Assembly: GCA_036768485.1 (NCBI GenBank) | Contig: JAVLUZ010000145.1 | Location: 1,746,785-1,810,784, forward strand | Reading direction: 5' to 3' | Origin: Mermis nigrescens | Lineage: Eukaryota; Nematoda; Enoplea; Mermithida; Mermithidae | Length of the DNA stretch: 64,000 bases | Shown: piece by piece, positions 36,225-48,434 of the stretch | How positions within the stretch are numbered: the first letter of the stretch is position 1 | Layout of the letters: every line of letters begins with the position of its first letter | Position numbers and translations under genes: made by a program | Notes under the pieces: generated by a model | Seen by the model: only the letters and a program-made list of their open reading frames with translations | Databases searched by the model: none | Told to the model about the DNA's origin: nothing

Positions 36225-39200
36225 CTGCAAAACAAAATAATTAAATAGATAAAATAGGATAAACATAGCATGATAGCGAAAACACTGACCGGATAAAATG
36301 ATGGATCTAGCGGGCGAATTGCACGTGTTATGAGCGTACATGGATACGGGCCTTGTTCGCGAGGCAGGCGTAGGCTTTGGCTGAAATAGGTCAAAGGTCA
36401 ACAAAAAGTGGGTTTTATCTGAAATCGTTCACAGGTCAACGGTCAAATACGAACAGACATGCAACGGCAGGACAAAGAGGGTGGAGGGTCCCAGGCCATT
36501 TTTAGGGGGGGGCGTGCATGCACATAGGGGGTCGAGGGGGTATTACCGTAGGTGGGCGGCACTAAAGTTCGGGGAGAGGGTGCAAGATTTTTCAAAGGTT
36601 AAAAAATGGCCTTAAAATGGTGGTATGGCGAAAAAACACCATTTACAACGTTTCTCCTCAAGCACTATCCATTGGCATCAAAAAATTGCGAAAAAAAACA
36701 AAAAAATTTCAAAAATTGAATTCTGGGGGCAAGGGTATTTTGGTTTCTGGGGTAGGGGTGCATACCCCCAAACCCCCACGCCCACTTATACGACGTCTAG
36801 CAGAATACCAGACACTTTTCTTCATTATTCCCTAAATATTTGATGTTTCACATCATTCCATCAGAAAAGTTCATGTAGAATAAAATATGTACAAGAATGA
36901 AGTATCAAAATTTGACATTAATAGCGAAATTAAGTACTCATTAACCCGGCCCCCTAAAGGGAAACGCAATTTACCCCCTCCCAGAACTTTTGACCGGTGC
37001 ATGTGTATATGTTCAGAGGTCAAAGGTCAAATACGAAGTGGATTTTGGCCGAAATTGTTCAGAGGGCAAGGTAAGAGGCCAAATGCGAATTAGCCCTAAG
37101 CGGACATTTTAAAGAGGTCAAAGGTGAAACATGAAAAATTGCGTGGATAACATACACGTAACAGGGGAGATAAAGGATCCCCAACCTAAGTGAGTCGTTT
37201 TTTTGCAATCTCCCAAAGTCAGAAATTTTCGATCTATCGATTGTTGGCAAAAACTGGCGTTTTTCGGCTATTTTTGGCTGTGGTTCGGCCTTATTTGGCC
37301 AAACATTGAAGACGTAAACTTAACGACTCGAAATTTCGGGTTGGGCTCATGGCCATTTTTGGGGGACGGCGGGTAAATGATCTCTAATTTCGATGAAAAT
37401 GGCGAAAAACGCCTACATATGGACTAAAAATGCAAGTTTTGAGCAAAATAGGGGATCAAAAATTTTCTGACTACGAATGGGATGGGTGGGACGGTCGCCT
37501 TTGGGTGGGGAATCCCCAATCTTCTGTAACACCGACTGAAGGTCATTTAGCCCCCCCTAAAATAGGCCGACTAAATTCACCTAAAACTGAGCTTGATTTG
37601 TTTAACATTGAACGGAGAGGCATTCAAAGGGTAATCAGCACATATGGGCTATGGGGTCTCTGGAACAGACATGATCCTGGGGGAGTTTGGGGGGGGGTTT
37701 CTCCACCACCAAAAAAATTTTCACCCCCCCCCCCGCAAAAATTTTTTCACAACCCTACCAGAATTGGCGATTTTTTGGAAGTTCCCAAAAATATTCTAAA
37801 GATTTGTAGAAAATAAGCTTTTTTAAGCGTTTTTATTTATCTATTTGCTCAAAAGTGCCAAATTTTCGGCGTTTCGCGCCATTATACTCACGTTTTGACT
37901 AAATTTTGTTCAATTTGTTCCGTCGTTTTGATTTTTTTCGATTTTTTCCATATTTTTATGCTCTAGGACGATAGAGCATCGTCAGAAACGCTGAAAAACG
38001 ATGTTTTTGACGCATACTTACCATTTTTGGATTCCAAAAAGGCACTTTGTAATTACAGCCCCCCAGAATTCCCACTAGGGATCGACCGGAGCTCCGGCTC
38101 CGGCTCCGGCCTCCGGCTCCTCCGGCCATTTTTTGGTCCTCCGGCCTCCGGCGGCCGGAGGTACAAAAAAGGGGCCGGAGGCCGGAGGTTTTTTAAACCG
38201 AATCATTCAATGCTTTAACGCTCTTCTTTTCTTTTGAAGCTTAGCACTCAGATTGCCTATTTTGTGAATTTGTACAAACACAGGTTTAATAAGTGAAGCT
38301 GTAAATGTGAACACTAGGGATGCAGCGGGTGCACATTTTTTGGAATAGCGGGTGCGGGTGCGGGTGCCAAAATTTTGCTTTAGCGGGTGCGGGTGTCGCA
38401 CCTTAAAAATAGCGGGTACGGGTAGCGGGTTTAGCAGTGAGATATAGCATAAAATAAATAGGGCTGAAAAAGCACAATTTTTTCGTCCACTTAATGCAGT
38501 TATTTACTGCGTGTAAAATTCATATTAATCGTCAAGCTGATTGTCTTTTTATTTGCAGACTAACTCTCAATGGATTAAATTTGCAGATTAAAAATAAGTA
38601 AATTGTCAATGATTGAAGCATTGACCAAAATGAGTAATATATTCACACTTTACAGAATAAAATGTTTAGCCACTTGTTGTCATTCGCTTCTTAAAAAGGG
38701 TCTACGACGTTTTGGAGCCAGCAACTTATAAATTATATTAATTAGAATAACTTTGGAGCAATTTTAAAGTAAAATATATATTCAGAAAGCAGGTTCTACA
38801 AGCTACAAAATAGCATATTGTACTTTTCGATTCGATGAGTATTCATTTGTGTACAACTGAAAAACCGTAGAAAATCCAGTGTATTTTTAGATGCGTTTAA
38901 TTATCTCACTAAATTCAGAGATATTCTAAAAGTAATTTGTACCATCACGTTGAGAATTGAATGGGCTTTCGGAATCTGTATTATACTTTATTCATAAATG
39001 AATGTTAATAATCATCAATAATATTACAAAGAGTGTGGCGCCTAAATGTCCCATTTCGTCTTAAAAAAAGCAGTGTACAATTATACATTGCTGCAAAATC
39101 TTTCTACACACGCTAGAGTGGTTAAACTGATGCACTAAAGACTGACACATAGACCCTCTTTTTTAAAAAGCATAATTCGCATAATTGGAATTAACCATAA

Positions 39201-42200
39201 GAGAGCTTGAACACGTATCTGCAGTCCAGTGGGTATCTAAAAATATCACTCATTACAAGTAGATGTTTGCTTTTCTTATTTGTACTGGTACATTAGATGT
39301 CACTGCTATACATTTTGGTTTTTTCATTTACGTGCCACTGCCTTAGAATCGTTTTGTCTTTTCGTAAATTCTGAATATTATTATCCGCCACCCGCTGTTT
39401 TATCACGATATTTTTAGCGGGTGCGGGTGCGGGTAGCAAAATTTTGGAATAGCGGGTGCGGGTGCGGGTACCAAAAAAGAAGCGGGTGATAGCGGGTGCG
39501 GGTGCGGGTATCCGCTGCATCCCTAGTGAACACTAATGTGGCATTGTGAATGCACCATTGGTGAAATATTATATCATATATTTTGAGCCTTACAAATCGG
39601 ACAGTGACAGCGCTTCATCTGATATGGAAATGGAAGATGAAGAAATCGCTGATGACAATTAATTGAAAAATAATTAATATAATCGCAATAGTTTAGTACA
39701 TATAAATGCATGGTTAGATAATAAACATTCACTTCTACAGATCTTTTACTTATTCATGAGCAATATATTTATACAAACCTATATACTGTACATCATATGG
39801 ATTATATTTAAAATTCTAGTTCACTGAAAATTCTAAGTTCACCTCCGGCCTTCGGCCTCCGGCCTCCGGCTCCGGCTCCGGCCGGAGCCGGAGGTGACGA
39901 TGGCCGGAGCTCCGGCTCCGGCCCGGAGGAAAAAATGGACCTCCGGTCGATCCCTAATTCCCACGCTGCGCATGTATGCTTCGGACCCAATAATACAGCG
40001 GAACCCCCCAAATCGATAGACCGCCAGAATTGAATATTTGATGCTATTTTTGACAACTATGTCTCATCGGATTCCCAGAATTTCGCAGCTGCACACGTAT
40101 ATATAGTTATCAGAATTCGAACTGAATCGAATTTGAATTCAAAAAAGTCCAGCTCCAAATTTTGACCAGCAGTACGGTTAATTTATATCCAGATTTTCAA
40201 CCAAAATTCAGTATTTTTCTTCAGATTGCTGGCTGGAAATGTAGGTACCTGGCTATTTTCCACAGTCAAGAAAAATTCGAATGTCTACCGAGAATTCGAC
40301 AGCCTCAACATTTCTAATTATGCATATTATTCGATCGATGAAGTCAAAATCTACGACATACCCATATAAAACACGCGACAAGAACATTGAAAATGTTTAA
40401 AAACAGTAAAACAAAAAAATCAAAGAAAAAGTGAAAGTCCTTTAAAAACTTAAAATACACTAGAACCGCTAAAAAAATTAAAAAAACAGCAATACGTAGA
40501 ATATCAAAAAAACTGTAGTAATCGGTCCACAAATAAGTTAGAACGCAAAGTTCCGGGAGAAAGAGTAGTCGGCCATTTTTTAAAAAAAAGACCTCATATT
40601 TATTTAAAATGGGCCAAAAACGTATGTTTTCCCAAAAAATTGAAGACAAGTTAAGAGTCCGTCTTTGGGGTGATGGGCGAAGACGAATTTAAGGTGGGGT
40701 TCTCCAGACAGTAAGAGGGGGAATGAGGGATCATCCATACCACAAAATCAGAAAATTTTCGACCCCCGCTAAAATTCCGAACCGTTGAATGTAAGGGGTT
40801 CGGGAAACGCAGAATACCCTGCCCCCAAGAATTCAATTTTTTTAAATTTTGTTGACTTTTTTCGCAATTTTTTGATGCCAATGGATAGTGCTCGATGAGA
40901 AACGTTGAAAAATTGTGTTTTTCGCCATACCACCATTTTTGAGGCCATTTCTCGATCTTTGAAAAATCCGGCACCCCCCAGAATTTTGATGCCGCCCACC
41001 TACGGTTATTAGTCGATCCATTTTGCATACGATCAACATTTTGCAATCATTCTTTCAATATACACTTTTTACTTTACAACTCACTAGATTATTCCTGTAC
41101 TGCACTTCTGAATGTAAATCCGGATTGCTTTTGTACTGTATATCCGCGTTATTACCAAATTCGGTGCCGACGCGTTCATAAAAATGAAAAAAGTCGACTA
41201 GAAGCCGCAAAACGAATAAAAAACAACCTTTTCTATTTAAGTTAGGCATATTTGACGCCTTTCTTGTGACACACAAACACACATACATACAGCCACATAC
41301 ATAACATGCAACCAATGACGGATCTAGGCAGGCACGTAGCTGTGGGGGGGACTGGGGGGTCCAGACCCCCCAAAATTCAGAGAAAAACCGGAAAAATAGG
41401 ACTTTTTTACACGTTATTTTGTGCTATTTTTGGCTTAGATCCCCCAAAATTGGTGTTGATCCCACCAAAATAGAAGGGCCAGCTACGTGCCTGGATCTAG
41501 GATTCTCCTAAAGAGTGGGGTATTTATTTATTCTCCTAAAAAATGTGGCGCGAAGCGCCGGAAAATTTGTGGAATTGAGGCGGATGCACGTTTGAAAGCT
41601 TGATTTACTGGTTGATATCCTGTATTTGTAGCATTTGACGCGAAACGTCGAAAACTTTTCATTGAAAATAAAAGAAAACTATGCTAGAATAGCTCTTTCT
41701 GTCATTAAAATTGTTTTTAAACCTATTTTGTGAGTGCACGTAGCTGGCCCTCCTATTTTGGGGGGGACCAACACAAATTTTGGGGGGTCTGAGCCAAAAA
41801 CAGCACAAAATAAGGTGCAAAAAGTCCTATTTTTCCGGTTTTCTGAATTTTGGGGGGTCCGGACCCCCCAGTCCCCCCCACAGCTACGTGCCTGATTTTG
41901 TGAGAAAAATGACTCCCAGGTCGTCAAGAAAGTAAATAAATGTCATTAATAGATATAATCCGCGCGCAGCGCCGGAAAAATTTGAGAAATGACGGTCACT
42001 GACGGCCAAAAATCATTGATAATTACATATCCATTCCTTATCTCGCCAAATATTTCTGGCCAATGGGGGGATGGGGGGGGGGGCGGCCGTCCCAGCCCGT
42101 CCCCCTTATATCCGCCCCTGCATGCAAAGTTTATAGGTGGAGTTTCGATTTTATATCAAGTTTTTAATAATTTATGCGCAATGAGTGAATTAACATCATC

Positions 42201-45200
42201 AATGTGTAATGGAATAATAAGTCAAATATATGAAGGAAAAAGAGATAAAGCTTTCCTTAGTAATTGGAGACCAGTGGCGGATCCAGAATTTTCCGAAGGG
42301 GGGGACGGAACCCTGACTTGGGCGGAAAAACTAACCGTTTTAACCCGAAAATCGCTAAAATTAGTTACTCGGCGAAATTTAAAAAAATGCTATTTAGCGA
42401 CTAAAATATCTGTATACTAGCCCTTACAGTGTTTATACGTATTCTGTATATTTCGTTTATGATTCGTAACGTTTCAAAATTTTTATACTAGCCCCCTCTG
42501 TAATTTATTGTTAAGCGCCCCTTCTCTTCATGGCGCAAGCAATTATCTTTAATACAAGAAAAACACACACACAGACCACACACACACAGTATTATACTGT
42601 ATTCCGCATAGTACGTTCCAATATCTAAATTAAACGAATTATTGTCGCAGGTACCCAACTTTTTATTTTGATGAATAGTTTGGTGTGGGTGGGGGGCCAG
42701 CCATGATCTGGGCGGGCGAGGAAAAACTTCACTCCCCCTCCCATAAAAATTTTCACCCCCGTCACACCAGAATTGGCGATTTTTCAAAAGTTCTAAAAAT
42801 TTTCTAAAAATTTGTAGAAAAGGTGTTTTTAAGCGTTTTTAGCTATATATTTGCTCAAAAGTGCCAAATTTTTGGCGCTTAGGGCTATTATACTCATGTT
42901 TTGACCTTATGTGTGCAATTTATTCGACTTTTTTGATTTTTCTTTCCGAAATTTTTGTTATGTGCTCTAGAAACATAGAGCACTGTCAGCAACGCTAAAA
43001 ACCATGTTTTTGAAGCTTACCTAGCATTTTTAGACCCAGAAAAGGACTTTATAATTTCAATTCTAGAATTCCATGCTGCGCATGTACGATGCGCGTCACA
43101 TCAGAAATGTTATCACCTCAGAAATTTTTTTGCCGAAATTTTGTGAATTTACGGGAAAAATCTTGAAAAGATGCTCTCTTGAGCCTCATAGCTACCTATT
43201 TGCTCGAAAAAGTCAAATTTTCGGAAACGCCGGAAAATTAAGTTTGAGACGCAATTAAAAGCACTTGAAAATCTTTCATTCACCCCCAAATTCCCATGCT
43301 ACACATTTCTGATGACAACCAATCAACAAACTCACTAATCATCAGACAAACAAGTAGGTAGCTAATAAGTCAATCAGCAAACCAAGACCAGATACAAACA
43401 TTGAGAATTCGGGTCTAGCTGGACCCTCAGCGGAAAGAGAACGTTAAAATCAAGGCCCAGAAAAGATGTAAATTAATTGTTGTCCGCAAAGAGACTCAAA
43501 AATGTCTAAAATCACGAGTTGAGGTCAGTAGCGGACCTAAGATTTTCTTGAAGGCGGGGGGGGGGCGGTACCCCTGAGGGGAGGGGGGGGCGGAACATTG
43601 ACTTGGGCGGAAAAATCAGCCGTTTTGAACCCGAAAATCGCTGAAAATCGCTCGAAAATGTTAATTTGACGCACTATTTTGGGGCAATGGGGGGCGGCCG
43701 TCGCCCTTAAATCGCCCCCTGGTTGAGTAGAACTTTAAATAATTTTATGCGTAATATAAGCTAAAGATTGCCAAGGTGATAGGACCGATCCACCAGGCTG
43801 GTGGTCAGACCGTGACCTCTGTTGATCAAGGGGGTCATTCAAGCAGCTAAAAAACTAATGAATCTCAATAGACGACCCAGGCGATCATTTTAAAAAGTAT
43901 ATACACAACGATCAAACGAAATAAACACAAAATAAATTTACCATTCAACTAAACAAGCAATCAGCTAAGGGGATTCAAACGGATTAAAATCGAAACATTC
44001 GACAAAATAATACTCAAACATTTTATATTTCAAAACATATATGTAACCATTGAATTTTTAATACGTTCAGATAAGTATTTTTAATTCTTTCATTCAAAAT
44101 TCTAAATGTAAGTACAAGCATTTTATAATTTAAAAGTTTCAAAAAGATCATATATCATAAAGGATAATTTCTAAGAAATAATCGAGTACGTGTTTTGAGA
44201 AATATTTTGTATTTATCGGTTTAAAATAAATTAAATGAATAAAATAATGAAATAAATTAGCATGTACGAAGGAATGTTGAATTACAATTTATAACAAATG
44301 ATTTACATAAAGAAAGCTACTTGCGACGCAATTGTTCAGCCTGTTAAATCGTACGTCAGCTTATTAGCGCAATAATAATGATGAACATCTTCTGTAACGA
44401 CGAGCAGCGTAACGTGGAGCGGATACTTCAAAACAAGCGCAATGATGTCCTGTGTAAACATAAAACCCATTGGCGTATGGGAATAATCTCTATTTTTCAT
44501 TCATGTTATAAAGCAGCATAGTTTTTCAAAGTTCAAAAAATGGCCTTAAAAATGGTTGTATGCGAAGAAACTACATTTTTCAACGATTCTCATCGAGCAC
44601 TATCCATTGGCATCGAAAAATTGCGAAAAACAAACAAAATTTGAAAATTTTAATTCTGAGGTATTCCGGTTCCTGGGGTGTTTTTGTTTCTGAGGTAGTT
44701 TGGTTTCGGGGCAGACACCCCAAACCCCCCCGCCCAGGTATTATAAGAAGCTTTCACATTAATGTCTTCTATTCCACCTTTTTTGCCAGACTGCTGTGAT
44801 GTTTTAGAAAATATACAGGTAAGCAGTTTTGCATTGATTTTTCTTGAAGGCTATTGGGAAATTGTATTGTATTCCATTCCAAATATGCAAAGTGAAAATT
44901 TCTGATTTATTAATTTTTACTTATTCAGAGCATGGTTGATATCACACGTGGGCGTAGAGGGGGGGGTTCGGGGTATGCACAATCCACAATAAGGCCGAGT
45001 AGTCCTCGAGAATTCAATTTTGAAATTTTTTTGCGATTTTTCCATGCATGATACTTCTCGATGAGAAACGTTGAAAAATGGTGTTTTTTCGCCATACCAC
45101 AATTTTTAAGACAATAATTACAATGAATTAGAGATTAAACATGTTAAATGTTTAACTGCATTCATTATATACTATATAGCTTATTGTTTGAAAATAAAAC

Positions 45201-48200
45201 TTCTTCAAACGTGCGTAATATTCTGGTAAAAGAGTATATTCATTTTTTATAAGACCGAACATTAATTCCCGTTATAAAATCTAGCAAGTAATTGAGCTTA
45301 TAAACTAATGCAAAAGTATGTCATTCAACCTGAGCTACATATGAAAGTGCGTCACGCTGAGCGCAGCGCAGACCGCTGACAAGGTTAGTCCCCATAACAG
45401 AAAAATTAAGATAGCAGGTTTGAGATTATGCCTTTAATACTCTAAAATGCGATCAAAATTTAATTGAAAATAATTCGTGAAACCGTAAAATGTCTTAGAA
45501 CTCATAGAAAATCAGTAATATTTCGAAATCTGCTTCAGGTATTATGCGGACGAGATGATTGATGAAAATGAAAAGTATAATTAAGTGAGAAGGCATGAGT
45601 TCAGTGTGCACAAATAAACATTATAGAAAAAAATAGAATGCATTGAAAAGGGAATAACACAGAGAGCGAGTGTATAACAAGAATATAGTCTAATCTACAA
45701 ATACTCTTTCACTTGCAGCTAAGCTCATTCTAGCTTCTTTCGATAGCGTTTTCAAAAATTTTTAAAATGAATTAATCTCTATCGGCAACAAAGCGCGCAC
45801 GAAAATTCTCCGAAAAACTAAATAGAATAATAATTCAGGCCCGGCCCGGCTCTCTAAAACCGGCTCGGGCCCGGATCGCCTAAAGACCGGTCGGACCCAG
45901 GCCGGCCCGGATACCCGGTCGATCCCTGTTTCCAGCAATAAGTATAATATAAGTGCTGCGCAAACAAAAGATACGCCGTGCTTCGCAAACGTACAGCAGA
46001 CATTTTACAACGAACATAGTTAATGCAATGCGTAAACCAAACGCACTATGCAGTGTACACTAGAATGTTCCGGTTCCAGATTTCTCAAAGAATTCGGTTC
46101 TGTTTCCGGTTCTTCAAAAACAATAAATTCGGTTCCGGTCCCGGTTCTTGCGTAAGTTGTGACCGCCGGTTCAGGTCTTTTCAACTAGAGAACCGTCGAT
46201 CCCGGTTCTTGCGTGAGTTGGAACCACCGCTTCCGGTTCTTCAACTAGAGAACCATCGGTTCCGGTTCCGGTTCCTTCAACTAGAGAACCGTCGGTTCCG
46301 GTTCCGGTTCTTGGTTCCTGTGTTAAGGTATGTACGCTCTTGATAGCCTGACTTTACGGAAACATATGACATATAATCCGAAGATAAATTATTCAGGAAG
46401 TCGTTTAAATCTGGCGACTGCAGTTTAAACAAGTTTTCGTCAAGTTGACAATTTCATATATAAATCATGGAATATTATCCATGTTTCTTTGAATAAAATA
46501 TAATATCACGGCTGGTTTTGTCTGTACAATCTTTCATTCAGTTGAACACTATGTTTCCACTCTTCTTTGCTTATTAGAATCCGTAAATTGGTGTATAATT
46601 TTTCCTAAACCATCTGCCGTCGTCATTTGATTTGATGAGTGTGATATTGCCACATTATTCACTCATTCTTTCATATTTTTAGGTCAGTAGCAATATTTTA
46701 GAATGTCCAATTTTGATCTGTAAACTTTTAGGTAATAAAAGATTGACGCTTCATGTATTCACTAAATATAACCAAGTTCGATTTTTAACTCTGTTTCTAA
46801 AACCGATAACCGACTCCAAAAAGACTGTTCGGTTCTTAGAAAACCAAGAAATCGGTTCCGGTTCTTAGAAAATCAAAAAATCGGTTCTCGGTTCCGGTTC
46901 CAATAAATGGTCGGTTCCAGCCGGTTCCGGTTAAACGGCACATCCTTAGTGTACACTATACTCTTTCAGCGATAAGTATAGTAAAGTGCTGGGTAAACAA
47001 ACTGTATGTGGCAGTGTAAAGCGGATAATAACAGCATGCTACAGTAAAAGCCACTACAAGATGTTTTGCATTAGACAATATAAGCTGCACATTTTACAAT
47101 AATGGACGTATATATTGTGTAAACAGATGGTATTTTGCAGTGTAAAGCGAAAATTAACATCAGCAATTATGTGTACCAAGTCTTTCTTCAGTAATCAAAG
47201 ATACTTTGCAGTACAAAGTGTACACTGTACATCAATGACTTTATTGGATGTTTTGTTGCATAAACAAATGATAACTGCAGTGCAAAATCGACACTATACA
47301 TAAATAGAGCTGTACTGGGGCGCATTTTTTACCGGGGCCAGGTCCTAGGTCCCGGCGCCAGGGCTAGGGCCTGGCCGGGACCTATAAACATACCATATAA
47401 TGTGGTCATATGATATAGTAAGAAGTCATCAATACGAGAAAGAAGCAAAAAATAAGAAAGAAAATGATGAGGAAAATAAATAAATTGATAAATAAAAAAG
47501 CAAATATTGAATAGAAAGAAAAGAGAAAAAACAAAAAAGAAAAGAAAGAAAGACAGATATGGAAGTGCAACACGCTATTAGTAAGAAAGAATTAAGAAGG
47601 ACGCGTGGAATAGCACAACACAAGTGTACGTAAAAATATAATATGAGAGATTACATGTTTTATGAGGTGCAAAAGTCTAAATGAAACAGAAGAAGTAGGC
47701 AGGATTATAAACAGAAAACATTCATAAAAAAGAAAAGAAAAGAAAAAGAAAAAAAGGAAAAAAGGAAAGCAAAAAAATCATATAAACAGACGAAGCCATC
47801 AGAGAGGAACTAGGCTGCTACAGTTTCGTGCCTTTAATCCTCAGACTGTCGCTGAAACCTAGCGGCACCAGTCTAGGCGACTAGACTGTCTCTCATTATA
47901 AAAAAAGAAAAATTGATTAAAGAAATAAATAAACGAATTGAAATTATAGATACTATAAATGTTATGATAATAATGATAATAATATTAATATTAATGATAA
48001 AAAAGGAACATTAATCGAAGATATATAAATAATTAAATAAATAAATGCAATGAAAAATATGTGAATAAAACATAAAAACATTGTAAACCTACACGTGAAA
48101 TACTGCTGCACCTGGCCTGCTCAATCACGTGAGGAAATACAATGAGTAAATAGATATCGAGAGCAAGACAGGAATAGAAAATCTACATCGATGTGCCCCA

Positions 48201-48385
48201 ATACTATAAATACTATGATAATAATAACATTGATAACAAAAACAATATTCTAAGAAATAAAAAATAAAAAAATATAAAAAATCATTGTAAACCTACACAT
48301 AAAAAACTAAATACAACGAGTAAATAAAAAACGTAATAGTTATGACGAATTAACAATGTATGATAAAATATTAATAATAATAATA

Positions 48386-48434
<49 letters not shown>

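Larger units (their letters stand above)
37666..39978. mobile_element. M4 element carrying nested G2 and G3
   Basis: Starts CAGACATGATCCTGGGGG and ends AATTCCCACGCTGCGCATGTATG. The body has TTCGGCGTTTCGCGCC and 'agcatcgtcagaaacgctg'. G2 is inserted 23 bp before the right end, duplicating ATTCCCAC. The M4's own TSD is poor. Confidence 0.75.
41313..42120. mobile_element. M2 hAT MITE, long form, carrying two M3 copies
   Basis: Starts CAATGACGGATCTAGG and ends TATATCCGCCCCTG. TSD CATGCAAC / CATGCAAA. Contains two GGCGCGAAGCGCCGG-type hairpins. Removing both M3s and their TSD copies leaves about 465 bp. Confidence 0.82.

Noticed and set aside
36207..36404. 65-codon minus-strand frame reading through from exon E
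   Set aside because: Only the part between the acceptor at 36380 and the donor at 36290 is treated as coding. The rest is intron read-through.
40344..40649. 101-codon Phe/Leu-rich membrane-like frame
   Set aside because: Low-complexity AT-rich sequence, no splice support, no family resemblance.
43700..44330. Micro-exons linking NHERF-like exons D and E (for example around 43830 or 43430)
   Set aside because: Several 25-nt candidates fit the phase but are too short to support from sequence alone.
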